A DNA stretch of 50,935 nt from Temnopleurus reevesii (taxonomy: Eukaryota > Echinodermata > Echinoidea > Temnopleuroida > Temnopleuridae). Location of the stretch: contig BQKZ01004019.1 of assembly GCA_036244855.1 (NCBI GenBank), positions 1 to 50,935 on the forward strand, written 5' to 3'. This document shows, in pieces, positions 13,020 through 24,200 of the stretch. The number at the start of each line of letters is the position of its first letter. Position 1 is the stretch's first letter. The notes below the pieces were generated by a model. It made no database searches. It saw only the letters and a program-made list of their open reading frames with translations, and was not told where the DNA came from. The position numbers and the translations under genes were made by a program.

Positions 13020-13859
13020 GCAATAAAGCAAACGCGGAATGAAGGAGGCTGGTAATGATGAAGCAGGTCGATCATGAAAAGTTACAACCTTAGTCTGCGA
13101 TGATGGACTACTATCGCTTTGCCACAAATAGATAAGATCTGTCGGTTTGTGAGCGAGATAGAACTCGGGCAGACGGTTAATTCAGCTTAGAATTTTATCG
13201 GAATTACTCTGTTTTTGATCGTCTACTTTTCCTTAAATGAGATGGGGCATTTTAAGTGGCTGACTCAAAAGGCGTAACAACATCTCTCTGTCGACGCAGA
13301 TATGCGAAGGAAAGACTTACGTCGAGCGTCAGTCGAACGCCTTCAACATAGGCCAAGCGTCACCCCTTAGTATTTCTTTAATATTGTGTGATTCAACCTT
13401 TAGATATAAGCCATAAAGCATGCTAAAGATATCGTACAGCAAAACAAAATTTATGATAATCGCTATAATAAACATGGCAAATGGAGATAACGCGTACTTT
13501 TAAAATGCATTAATGTTATAAATGGAATGAAATCTGATAATTTACGATCGTTTACTATTTCCTCCTATTTTCTTTCTTTCTTTCTCTTCTCTCCTCTTCT
13601 CCAGTGTATCATTTTTTAAAAATTCATATCGAACCTTTTAATTTCCTTTTCCATTTCATGCATTTGTCCTTTCATTTGTCACTTTCTTCTCTTTCTATTT
13701 ACTCTTTCCATTTTTCTTTAGTACTTCCGTCTGTTCCTTTATCCTTCTAAAATGGAAATAACATATTCAATTTTAGCTCCAATATCGTTTTATCTTTTCA
13801 ATTCGATTGATTTATAACGATTTAAAAGTCAGGTATGTTTTTTTTCTACAACCGTAGTC
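13020..13859. other. Intronic/flanking DNA, no gene seen
   Basis: AT-rich with pyrimidine-rich stretches around 13560-13750. A CpG-richer patch at 13285-13370 (cgtcgagcgtcagtcgaacg) may be regulatory. No credible exon. Confidence 0.4.
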
Positions 13860-14370
13860 TCTAACGCTACTCCATTGCATAGCATGCAGAAGCTAGATCG
13901 TAAAGTATAGGGCACCACCATGAGTCTCCCTGGTTCAAAGTCCCTTATCAAGCCCCTTCCCCAGAACCCCTCCACAGACTCGCTACATGGGACGATGATT
14001 GGTTGAATAGCCTCTCGGTCAACTACCTTTCAACGACCAGAGGTCGGTCAGCCACTTCAAATTGTGGGCGAACTCCCCCATTCAACGGAACACTAGCCCG
14101 CTCGCGCCAGATTTTTATCATGAAAATGCAATATAATAATCCCTAGCCCCTGGCAGTATTTTTCCGTACGATGTAGCCCGCTTTGCAACAATTTATTTAC
14201 CCCTTTACACACTTAAGGAGCAAGAAATTGCCATGGGTAACCGGTTGGGAGGCAACGCCCCCTCCTCATCGACGCGAAGGGGGTTAAGTAGATTTCCAAC
14301 ATCCTAGAGGGTGGGAAGAGGAGAGGTAGCGGGGCAGACAAGGGGAAAAGATGGATGAGTGTAGGTGGAG
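13860..14370. promoter_or_regulatory. GC-richer island, candidate enhancer
   Basis: About 500 bases clearly richer in G+C than the flanks. No open frame explains it and no repeat is obvious. Contents include gatgattggttg (inverted CCAAT) near 13994, agaggtcggtcag (nuclear-receptor-like half-sites) near 14040, gcccgctcgcgcc near 14097 and a GTGGGAA core (Su(H)-like) near 14313. Being non-repetitive, GC-richer and intronic to a developmental regulator makes it a reasonable enhancer candidate. Nothing here proves activity. Confidence 0.25.
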
Positions 14371-17300
14371 ATGCTGCGCAATCGACCGATCAAAACTTCC
14401 TCTTTTTATTTTACGTCTTCCTTTAGCTACCATCTTTTAGTATCATCCATCTTCTTTTGTTCTGTATCTTTCCTCTCCACCATCTTACTCCTAAATTATA
14501 CATTACCATAATTTCGTTATCTTATTATTTTCACCCGATCATAAATAGTAGTTGCTTTTCATTCAATCGAACAAACGTTTGTGTTGGATAGCAGAAAGTT
14601 GCTTTATGTCTTGACTAAACTCAAATATATTTTGATTTTTCTAAACATTGTTAAAAGGTAGATGTGCTTAAAATATATAAACCACTGACAATATAAAACT
14701 TGTATTATCGAGCTCCAGGAATCTACAAACATATCTTATTTTTTGTAGAAAGGACATATTTCTACTTAAACGTAAAATGAAGACAAAAGAAGTAAGAGAA
14801 ACTTCCACAATAAGCCTTTCCAAGTCGGCCACCATCGAGAATGTCTTTATTTGGCAGGTCCGTCTTGAGGGGGAGTTTATGGTCTGTTGTGGGTAGGCGC
14901 GTGGATAGCTGGCTCGCGCCGTCCTTAATCCCATCTCACTTTACGTCTCCACCCAGATAATCCTACCCCGAAAGAAACGATTAGAAGCTCTTTGTTTTCA
15001 TAAGATATGAGTAATCAGGCTTAACAATGCTTTTCATATTCGATATTCCACTCCTCAAACCCACCCTCTCTCTCTCATTTTCTCTTTCTCTCTCTAACAC
15101 CTTCCATATCTTATTTCATATTTGCTCAATGTTCTTTTGACACGTTGTAAGCAGATTTATCACAATTCCGTTGTTGAGCAGAGAGAATTGAATACACTTG
15201 CAGACGATATTCTTATCAGTCAACATAAAGTACATTCTCTTCTGTCCTCCTCTCTTTTTCAATTTTCGATCGAATTTTGGCGCCAAACGCAAATATCCAC
15301 CTTCATTCCTGAACCTCTGCTGTCCGCCTAAAGCATCCATCACTGACTTCATTTCTGCTCGCTTCTCTTTAGTCCTGCTTCGCTCTTCCTTTGAAGTGAA
15401 TTGGGCTGCATCCCGAAGAACATGAGACACTCGCTTCTTAATCGGTAGGAGGTAAACTGAGAACGGTTTAGAAAAGACTGTTCTTCTTCGGTCGTCCTTT
15501 TTCTTTTCCCCCAAAGAAGTGTTACAGATTTACTTCCTCCCGAAGCCAATGATGAGTCGATTTGGTAGACCAAAACCCCAGAAGGGTTGTTACACAGACA
15601 TACAAGCACGCCACTGAGGGGTCGGAAATTTGAGCGGGAAACCTCGCTTTTTAGTCGATAGCAAAAATCAATGATTTGGAGATTTGAGAAAATCGAGTTA
15701 CGTACGATGTCCATGTAATTGGGTATCAGCCTGCACTGGTACCTTTCATTACCATTACACGTGCTGAACAAACATACATAATATACCTAAGGCTATTCAT
15801 GACTATTCATACCACACACTGGTTTCCCGCTTCAATTTCTTTCGCTTTCGGTCTCTACCATACCTTCCGATACCCAAGATATTTGTAAAGATAGGTAAAA
15901 AGAATAAATACCTCAAAATCAGAAAGATGTTGCACCACCAAATTCACAATATTTATTTATAGTATAAATGTATTTTTTACAGAATTAGACACTGCATTTA
16001 AATACAGACAGTGATGGTCGTGGTTTTTAAAGAGATGAATATCACCAGCGCCCTCACCAAATGGCTGTTGGTAAAAGATATGTTGCTTCATTTGAAGCTG
16101 TATACGCCTTTCACATTCGCGCCGGTATTGGGACGGAGAAGATATAATTCTGAGTGCCTCACGCGAAATATATCGTTGCTTAGACTACATAGCTAATTCT
16201 CCCTGTTAATGACAGATTCCGGAACAAAAAAAAAAACAATGAAAAGAAAGCCTGAAGATATCTTCACTTACATGCCTATTTCCCATGTTCCTTAAGCATG
16301 TGAAAGTATCGTTAAAAAAATGACGACGGGGTGAGATCTTCAAAAGAATAGATTACAAGGTAAAATAGAAGCCGTGGCAAACGCTGTGCTGCAAATAAGT
16401 GGGGGTGACCATTGGTAAGAAGAAGGGTAACGGAATGTACCTGCTTCTGAACCCTGATCCTACTTTGGCATCAGTAAGTGGCTACATAACCTCAAGCCCA
16501 AATGACAAAATATGAAACATCACACCTACACGGAAAACATCTTGATTGCTACAGGTTTTCGGTAGAACGCATATCGATACGTTTCTCTTTCCCATTGGGG
16601 AAAATTTATCAAATTGCGAGTATCACCTTCCTTAAACCTGACCAAAGATTGTAAAAGTTTCTTAGATAGATTATTGTGGTGTTCTTCCGTTTAATTTCTT
16701 AACGATTTGTTAGCTCTCCAGCACAAGTGATTGCAAAGTTATACCAACAGAATAAAGTCAAGCAAACGAACAAAAGTCTTTTTTTTTGTAAAGAGAAGAT
16801 GAAAATTGTTTTGAAAGCCTTAATGAAATCTGATATAGTTTAGCTTCTCCCAAACTCTACAGATTGATCCAACGATGAAAGCAACTTGGGTCTTGAATTA
16901 CGCAAAAACAGGTGAGAGAAATTTCCACAAAAGCTTAGAAACAAAAAAGTGAAAAAAGTCGGAAGAAAAACTCCCCAAACCCCGCCAGCTAGTAGTGTCA
17001 TCTTACTATCTATTCGGTAGACGAATCCCTTAAAACTACTCTTCATCATTAAATGATATTTGTTAGCATTGTTACACAAACAAATACTTTTTTTCTCCCC
17101 TCTACTTCTATATTTCTCTTCTGGTCGAAAGGATTGGTAAAGCGAAACGAACTCCCACGAGAAAGCTTAGTATTTTTCATTTAGCGTCTATCCGTTCGTC
17201 TCTTATTGGCGGTCTTACTGCCGTAGGGCGTAGCACTCGGCTACATGTATGTATACTTTACAATTTATATTCTTATTACTTTCATCTTCAGCAAAGAGGG

Positions 17301-18289
17301 ATTGTTTTTCTTTTCCCCGCTGTAAAGAGTATTGTAAGAGAAGGAATAACCCGGTCATACCATAACGTCTGTATCCTCAAGCCCACTTCCTATCTCCTAA
17401 ACCGGTTCGATTTCACTGCGTCTTCATCATCTCAATATTTTCACCAAATGTGCTCAATTTGGAGCCTATTGGTGTCTCTCTTTCCCCTCTAATGAAGTAT
17501 TGAATATCAATTTGATATGGCATACTTCTTAAAGCACTTTCAGATCCGACGAGGAATTAGGAGAATCGTGCTTCCAAAACCAACTGATAATTACATTTAT
17601 GAGTTTGGGCTTTTTGTTTTATCTTTATTCGAATTTGTAGATTAGAAGTTTTAAAATGCATTATCAAATCGATTATTTTTCAGATTGATAAATCGCCTTT
17701 ATAATTGTCATTATGTAAAGAAAATATCAGAAAGGTTCTCTTTTCTTAATGTTAAGACAGTTTATTGTAAAATGATGTGTCCATCCATTTATATTTACTA
17801 TTCATAGGGGAGGAGTATGAGCTATTCACCATCCACATTAAAACACTATTTCTTAGAAATCCGTTTGTCATTTGTTTTTTGATAAATTGAGTGAGCGAAA
17901 TAAGTTGTAGCATTTATTTTAGATATTTTGCAGTTCTTTACTTAATCCACTTCCAATGGAGGCAAATAATCCAAACATGCAGCATTAAGGTACTCCTTTA
18001 AATTCATTCTCGTTTCCAGAAATTTTCGACAAATGCAACTAAAGTGGCAATTTATCTATATCTTATCTAGTGACGGGCGTGATGTCGTCGAATGTTGCAT
18101 TGTATTTCCCGGATTTACATCCGAATTTCTATAAGTAAACAATAAATGCAACGCATTCAAGGGGATTTTGATACTTAAGGATTAAAAGGGAATAAAGTTG
18201 TGAAGCTTCTTGACTCTTACATGCATCACATAGTTGCGAGTCATTAGGGGATGGGTGGATGCTTTAATTCCGGGTGGAATATAATGTTG
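14371..18289. other. Intronic/flanking DNA, no gene seen
   Basis: AT-rich, with a CT tract at 15065-15095 and several open frames (for example 15116-15514 and 15349-15771 on -) whose products are unrecognised and mutually overlapping, as expected by chance. A CpG-rich patch at 17185-17240 (ttggcggtcttactgccgtag) is the only compositional break I noticed. Confidence 0.45.
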
Positions 18290-18910
18290 TAACCTTGGTC
18301 AGGTCATGCAAACCGTGACCCATCTTGTACTTTTCTCACTTGATTTATCTGCCAAGTTTGATTGACAGTTAGAGGGACAGGATGCCTCGGACAGCCCTCC
18401 AGTTTGCCCATGCCTTTACACAAGCGTTTGGCACAACCAGCGTGACATAGTGCCGTAGATGACGTGGGTTGATTAGTTAATTGAACGAGAGTCACGGAGG
18501 GATATTTAATTGGTACTGTTCGTTAATTACAGGACTTTTGTTCCTATTCCAGCAACCTCGTTAGAAAATATGTCCAGCAATATGGACTAATTAGGTTGGA
18601 GGGTGGGCAGGACGTAGAAATCCTCTCACTTCTGTATTTTAACCCCACTAAGCACTGTCCAGTAAGCACGTACCAGAGGTGATTGCTCCGTTATGTAATC
18701 AACCTGTCCTTGTTTGGACCCAGACCCGTGCCAGACATCTCAGAGGTCAACTGTACTTTTGGATACCAGCTCGGGTGGGTCCAGAGAACGTGTTCTTACG
18801 AACATCCGTAACAATAGGCTCGGAGATCAGGCGGACGATTGGTCGTGTTAAGGAAACCCGAGAGCATTCGAAGTCACAATAATAGAGTCCAGAGAGCTTT
18901 TTTTGTCCGT
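18290..18910. promoter_or_regulatory. GC-richer block with exact Pbx-Meis composite site
   Basis: Non-repetitive, GC-richer block. It holds TGATTGACAG at 18359-18368, an exact match to the composite site bound by Pbx with Meis/Prep, and a gttaattgaac homeodomain-type motif at about 18476-18486. Open frames in the block on both strands (18304-18495 -, 18679-18882 +, and 18903-19223 + just beyond) have no recognisable product. Enhancer is the most economical reading, but it rests on motif and composition only. Confidence 0.25.
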
Positions 18911-19821
18911 CTTTTATGGGGAAGGATTAAATCCTCTACATATTATACGCATAACGGAACATGGACCCTCCTCTGTGTACATGCCAATCAATATCACACT
19001 GAGGTGGCGTAACAGTTGCCATGTTCTTTATCCTTTCCCCTCCTCCCCTAATAACAATAGCCAGCTTTCAACAGATCAAGAAGCTATCATAACTGATAGT
19101 CTACTCAGTTGTGCTCCATTGCGTTCCAGTAATCATACCTGGTGCTTCCCCCTTACATTGTCTGTCAAACTGTCCTTGTGCACGATGAGCAGCGATTCAA
19201 AACCCTCATCTAATACGGCTTAACGTCGTGTTTATCACCCATGACAGAGAAATAACCCCTTTAACAATAGGAGGATACTCTGCTGGGCTGGACAGATGTC
19301 ACTTTTAATTATATTCTTTCTTTTCATGTTCCACATGATGATCTAATTCATTCGGAATGTCATCATCTTCTGCACTTTATTCAGAAGTATCGTAGAGCGT
19401 TTCTTTGTTGCAATCCCTAACAACATGAACAAGTCTATTTTGGTGTGATACCAAATTTTTTTTTATTCGTGTAGATTTTCAATCGCCACTTATAAGGCTC
19501 CTGATTTTAATGCTTCAGTGGGACCTTAAAGAGTTATATCTTAATAAAGCAATAAGGTTAGTAACCTTTAATATTCGTGTCTTTATTGGCTTCATCCATT
19601 GCTATTGCCACAACGCCTCGTGCTCAAAGCACAGCAATCATTTTGTTGTCAAATACAAGTAACTCGAGAAAGAGTACGTTATATCCTCACTTACCGAAAG
19701 GTAGTTTTTACCATTTCCGAAAACTTTGATTTGCTTATGATACCGTCGGGTCAAATAGAGATTAGATGATTAATAAAGTCTATTGGTTAATCTTTTAAGA
19801 TATTTAGGTCTGGAGGATATA

Positions 19822-20002
19822 CAGTCAAACCTGTCTACAGAGGCCACCCCAAGGGAAACAGAAAAAGTGGCCACTGTAGACAGGTGGCCTCTATATAGAC
19901 AGGTTCTATAACATGCATTTTCACCTGGAGGGAATCAATTTAAGTGGCCACTATAGACAGGTGGTCACTATAGACAGTGGCCACTATAGACAGGTTTGAC
20001 TG
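19822..20002. mobile_element. Tigger/pogo-like MITE with TA target duplication
   Basis: A 181-bp element with terminal inverted repeats. The left end CAGTCAAACCTGTCTAcAG and the inverted right end CAGTCAAACCTGTCTAtAG agree at 20 of the first 22 bases. It is flanked on both sides by TA (19820-19821 and 20003-20004), the target duplication of Tc1/mariner-pogo elements, and the CAGT start is typical of pogo/Tigger termini. It has no coding capacity, so it would be non-autonomous. The interior consists of several direct and inverted copies of ggccactatagacagg (19865-19890, 19954-19996), so much of the element is variations on its own terminus. Family assignment is by terminus style, not by database match. 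Confidence 0.75.
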
Positions 20003-20343
20003 TAGTTTGCTAAAAGTCGTGTAGTATATTGCGTTACAACTAGGGAATTTCTGTCGTATCTACTGTTTATATTTGTGTCCATAACGGTTCTTTCATCTCG
20101 TTTTTTCATGGCTTTAACATCAGATAAAAATTGTCATGTAATTCAATCACTCGTAAAAGTTATCCTTTGTTATTACACACTTACATTTGAATAAAGTGAT
20201 TGATTGATAAAGTAGAATTACTTCTTATTATAACACAAGGAACGAATTATGTTGTATAATGATCACTACAAATCAAATGCCCAACTCAACGGTAAGAATT
20301 GTTTCAAGTTTTAATTTCTTCGACAAGTAACACAGTAGAAAAA

Positions 20344-20367
20344 GTGGCGCCGCTTGTGAGGCGCCAC
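20344..20367. repeat. Perfect GC-rich hairpin
   Basis: GTGGCGCC (20344-20351) and GGCGCCAC (20360-20367) pair perfectly around an 8-base loop. Each arm contains the palindrome GGCGCC. It stands out in AT-rich surroundings; function unknown. Confidence 0.5.
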
Positions 20368-20819
20368 GCCCCTCCTTTTCATCATCTAGAGTGTTCAGAT
20401 TAAAGCACCAGGATGTTGCGTAAAGCATAGGCCTATTTACTTCATCTCTACTCGACATAGGCAGCACTGGACATGGGTATTGATTTTGTAAGGTAATCGT
20501 CCGGGAACAATGTACTTTTTTTATTTTCATTTTCTAGCCGTTTCATCAGACCCTCCATATATTTTTTTAATTACAGTTAGGGATTTCAAACTGATAATAT
20601 GTTGCTGGTAGAACGACCTTTTCATAACACATGAAGACTGGGCTATTCTATAAAAATTCAACAATGGTTTGAGAATTTCAATGTACATTTTAAATTGATC
20701 AACATGTATTCTGAAATGAGACTAGAGCTCAATATTTTGGTTATGCTTCATCGATATTTTGGAGAATAAAAATGTGCTAGGCGTTCCGGCTAGAAATTAC
20801 GAAGTGTGACACATGTCTG

Positions 20820-21290
20820 TGTGCTTAGCCCTTCCTCTCGAACCCCTACCGAACAACAAGAGAACCCTCTACAAACACTCCACACCCACTAGCTAAAAAG
20901 CATCTCCTAGGAAAACGATTGAGATAAGAAGAGGCGAGGAAAGTCGAAGTCCTTCTCTTGCAAATGCCTTGACGAGGCAGCATCAATATACTTTGAGCAG
21001 ACTGATGATGACGAGGTAGAGAGGCAGTGAGCTCGGGACGAGGTAGGCTGGCTCAGCGGACAGGGAGGGGTGAATGTCCGTATTATAGCTAACCACTCGC
21101 TCTCTTCGCATGGTAGCTCGTGAAATCATTCCATACGATCATCGGCAGTGGAACGCTACTTTCAATGTTGGGCTCCTTGTATCGCTTCAGTGTGATCATC
21201 TTATTTGCATGATGCCGCTAAATGTCTGCAAGAATTGTTGCTTTCTGCTGCTCTTCAATTGTTGATCGAGTATAAAGATTTAGTTAGGTG
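20820..21290. promoter_or_regulatory. GC-richer island with octamer motif, candidate enhancer or alternative promoter
   Basis: Non-repetitive GC-richer block about 4.3 kb before the Sp main exon. It includes the exact POU octamer ATTTGCAT at 21203-21210 and a purine-rich, splice-enhancer-like segment (gatgatgacgaggtagagagg, about 21003-21023) containing gag|gta donor-like steps. It could be an enhancer, or an alternative 5' exon/promoter closer to the Sp exon than the 2040 candidate. I found no ATG plus phase-0 donor here as good as the one at 2035-2046. Confidence 0.25.
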
Positions 21291-21299
21291 AGCGTTAAG

Positions 21300-22880
21300 A
21301 CAAAACCGCGGTTTCATTATAACCTTTTACATGTTATTTGTAGTAGACTCGTCTTCCTCTTCTTGTTCTAATTTCCTTCTCGTTAGCAATCTAATGGTTC
21401 TAATATGACGCCTTTTGGGTGAAAATACACTTCTAAAACTTTCTGTCTGTTTCCTTACTCTTAAAGTGCTGACCTCATTTTTACTTCTCTTTTGATATTT
21501 GTTTATGCACCTATTCCATGAACCTTTTTTGCAACCTTGCATAAAAACTAAATGTATTCTATTATATAAAATGATCCCAGCAAAATTATCACATAGATTG
21601 AATGTTGTTAGTAATTCATTATGGCTTTATATTCTCGTGCGCATCAGCAAGAATGGCAGGGTCACTTGCAGCTCAGTTTTCCAATATCTTGACAAAATTA
21701 TGATCGTGATGTTTAATGAAGGTTGTGAACAAAGATGATTGTTTCAAAACGTTGCTATGATTTAGATTTTTAATTTACATGTTTATGCTGTGATTTTAAT
21801 TTATTTTACATCTTCTTTGTAGTAAATACTAGACGTGTTTTTCTTTTGCTCTTTCCTGCATGGATGGTGTAATATTTTAAAACATGAATACTCATATCAC
21901 AATTTATTTTCTTTATCAGTCTTTATCAGTCTTGGCGGGTTTTATATCAATTTCCATTTTCTGTAGATAGTCGCAGTTATTATATTAATATCTTTAGAAT
22001 CGATTGTGTTCTGTTTTCATTTCGCTTTCAGAATCTCTCCTTACTTCTCCCCTAATTAATCAATTATTCTGGAATATTTATAAATGTGTTGGACTGCATT
22101 TCTATTCATTCAATGTTATTTTTACTCTTATCTCCTTATTTATTGTTGATTATAACAAGCTTCCGTTTGTTTGTATTTTTGCATAATAGGAACTATTGAG
22201 CATTGACAAATGTTATCATTATAATCGATCTTATTACAATATATTCAAATAGTTTCCATGGTAACGCTTCTATTCATTCTGCCTTACCCACTATCCATAA
22301 ACCCTTGCATTCGATTGCAGCGTAGATAAAGTGCTAGTATTATTTCCTGATCCCGTTTGCCTAGCATACCACTCGAAAAGGCCATCCGATCTGCGAAAAA
22401 CGATACAAGTTTGTGATTCGTCCTTCTCTCCATCTAATTTACTTCCATCTCATCCTTTCTCACACTTTAACGATTGCTTTTATTCCGCCATATTCCAAGT
22501 AGAAGATGCACATCCCCCAATCCGTTTGGCCACAACGTTTTCAAGCCGCCACCACAAGGGACAAATATTTACATACGAACGGTACTTGGTGAGCTCGAGT
22601 GCGGGCCACTGTCCCGGTCATTACTCCACCTCTACCCGCTAATATATCTTACCTCAATCTTATTCACTTCATCTTGAGGGAACTTTTCATATTGCCCCTT
22701 TTCTCTCCAATAGAGTTTTGAATTTATCTAAACACACTTTCATTATAAATCGATAAGTCCAAATGGTTTACAGTTTATGTCAAATCTTTAAGCGAAGTTA
22801 GGTTTCACCGTTATAATATTTTATTCATGTTTACTTGTTCTGCCTTAAATCCTACATCCGTTAGGATCAATACGTTGATT
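21300..22880. other. Intronic/flanking DNA, no gene seen
   Basis: AT-rich. The + open frames (21499-21738, 22004-22186, 22331-22642) are unrecognised and probably chance. Confidence 0.5.
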
Positions 22881-22887
22881 ACCCCTT

Positions 22888-22960
22888 TTATAATTATCAT
22901 TATTATTATTACTATCCTATTATTATTATTTCATTATTTTTATTATCTTTATCAATTATG

Positions 22961-22993
<33 letters not shown>
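22888..22993. repeat. ATT/TAA trinucleotide tract
   Basis: (ATT)n-rich DNA leading into a pure (AAT)n run at about 22965-22993. The pure run directly abuts a SINE-like 3' fragment read on the minus strand, of which it is probably the tail. Confidence 0.85.
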
Positions 22994-22995
<2 letters not shown>

Positions 22996-23060
22996 TCATA
23001 AATCATAATAATTTACATTTATAAAGCGCCTTTTCATGAGATTCAATGCGCATATGAGAG
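22994..23060 (-). mobile_element. SINE-like 3' fragment with trinucleotide tail
   Basis: Read on the minus strand, the sequence ends ...aaggcgctttataaatg, then taaattattatg and an (ATT)n tail. This GCGC-TTTATAAATG-(ATT)n ending is an arrangement I associate with abundant short repeats of marine invertebrates. A related ending lies at 43590-43665. The 5' part is missing or diverged. The family name is not assigned. Confidence 0.4.
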
Positions 23061-23849
23061 AAGGTATAGTTAATTATTAATATTATCATTATGATTATCA
23101 TTATTATTATTGTCGGTACTGTTATCCCTATCATTATCATCAATAACATTACAATCATTACTATTTTCATAATGATTGGTGTTTTTTCTTGAACACAAAG
23201 TGAATAAGATACATAAAGTATCAAAATTATCTAAATTTGAATCAAATGAGATAGAGGATTTATTCGAATAAATAAAAAATAAAATAAATAAACAAATGGT
23301 AAGAGAAGCATAGATGTAGCCTTTTAAAAAACTGTAGTTCAAATCTGTGTATTTATTTTCTCAACAGCCCATCTCGACAAACATGACAAATCAGGAGTAA
23401 AAAAAAAGTCAAAGAAAAAAAGAAAAAAAAGATGAAGTAACACAATTTCGCGACATATTTGATACTAACATATTTTTAACATATAATTTGCCAATGTATT
23501 CCGATTATATTTAAAGTATTACATAAGACGGGTGATACAATGAGAATCAACTCTTTAAATTGTTTTAAGCTGTCATTTATCCGCCATTAGTGTTCCAACC
23601 ATATCAATACCAAGTCTTTGACTTTTCAACTTATTAATCAGATCTCATATTTTCAGATTTTTGACACTTTTTTTTTTATTTCAATCTACTCTAAATCTCA
23701 GTATTTCACGAATCCTCTGTTTGATAGATCAACAAAATGTGTAACTTATAATTGCGTCTCAAAATAATCGATAATTGTCAAAAATCCATAATGAAAACCG
23801 TTCCCTGTATCTCGTACTTGTATCTTGGCGAAGTTGATTACCAAAGTCC
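23061..23849. other. AT-rich intronic/flanking DNA
   Basis: More ATT-rich low-complexity DNA to about 23150 and an A-rich patch at 23400-23430. No exon recognised. Confidence 0.5.
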
Positions 23850-24200
23850 CACAAATTTGAAATTGAGGAGTTGCATGTTATTGTTGACTGGTAGGCCCAG
23901 GGGTGTAAGGTCTGTCAATTGTCACTGATTGTGGTGAATTGAGGGTGCCACCTATAGAAGCCCACAGAGATGAGAACAATGATCACTGTCCAACTCAAAT
24001 CAAAGATCAATATTAATTATGATCGATCCATCTGACCTTCCGTGCTTCGTTGTGTGACGATCATTCCGATTGTCATGCGATCATTGGATAGCTTAATCGA
24101 TTGTCACAAGCAGCAACATGACATTAGGTTCATTCTCAGGTCACAGATTTGATCATTTTGTTACACCATCAACAAAACCTCTCGATGGGGTGCATGATAT
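23850..24200 (+). promoter_or_regulatory. Candidate proximal enhancer with TCF- and Sox-type sites
   Basis: About 1.6 kb before the Sp exon. ATCAAAG at 23999-24005 fits the TCF/LEF consensus WWCAAAG, and AACAATG at 23975-23981 fits the Sox consensus, 18 bases away. The 13-mer containing the TCF site (AATCAAAGATCAA, 23998-24010) is identical to one at 485-497. Sp5/Sp8-type genes are known Wnt/beta-catenin responders, so TCF input would be sensible. The motifs are short and the region is AT-rich, so chance occurrence is a real alternative. Confidence 0.25.

Noticed and set aside
18903..19223. 106-codon frame on + next to the 18.3-kb island
   Set aside because: No recognisable domain, no matching splice context, and mixed composition; chance is more likely.
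20108..20140. ATGGCTTTAACATCA as an alternative MATS-like first coding exon
   Set aside because: It superficially resembles the start of Sp8/Sp9, but Kozak context is poor and the following GT step (cat|gtaatt) is a weak donor.
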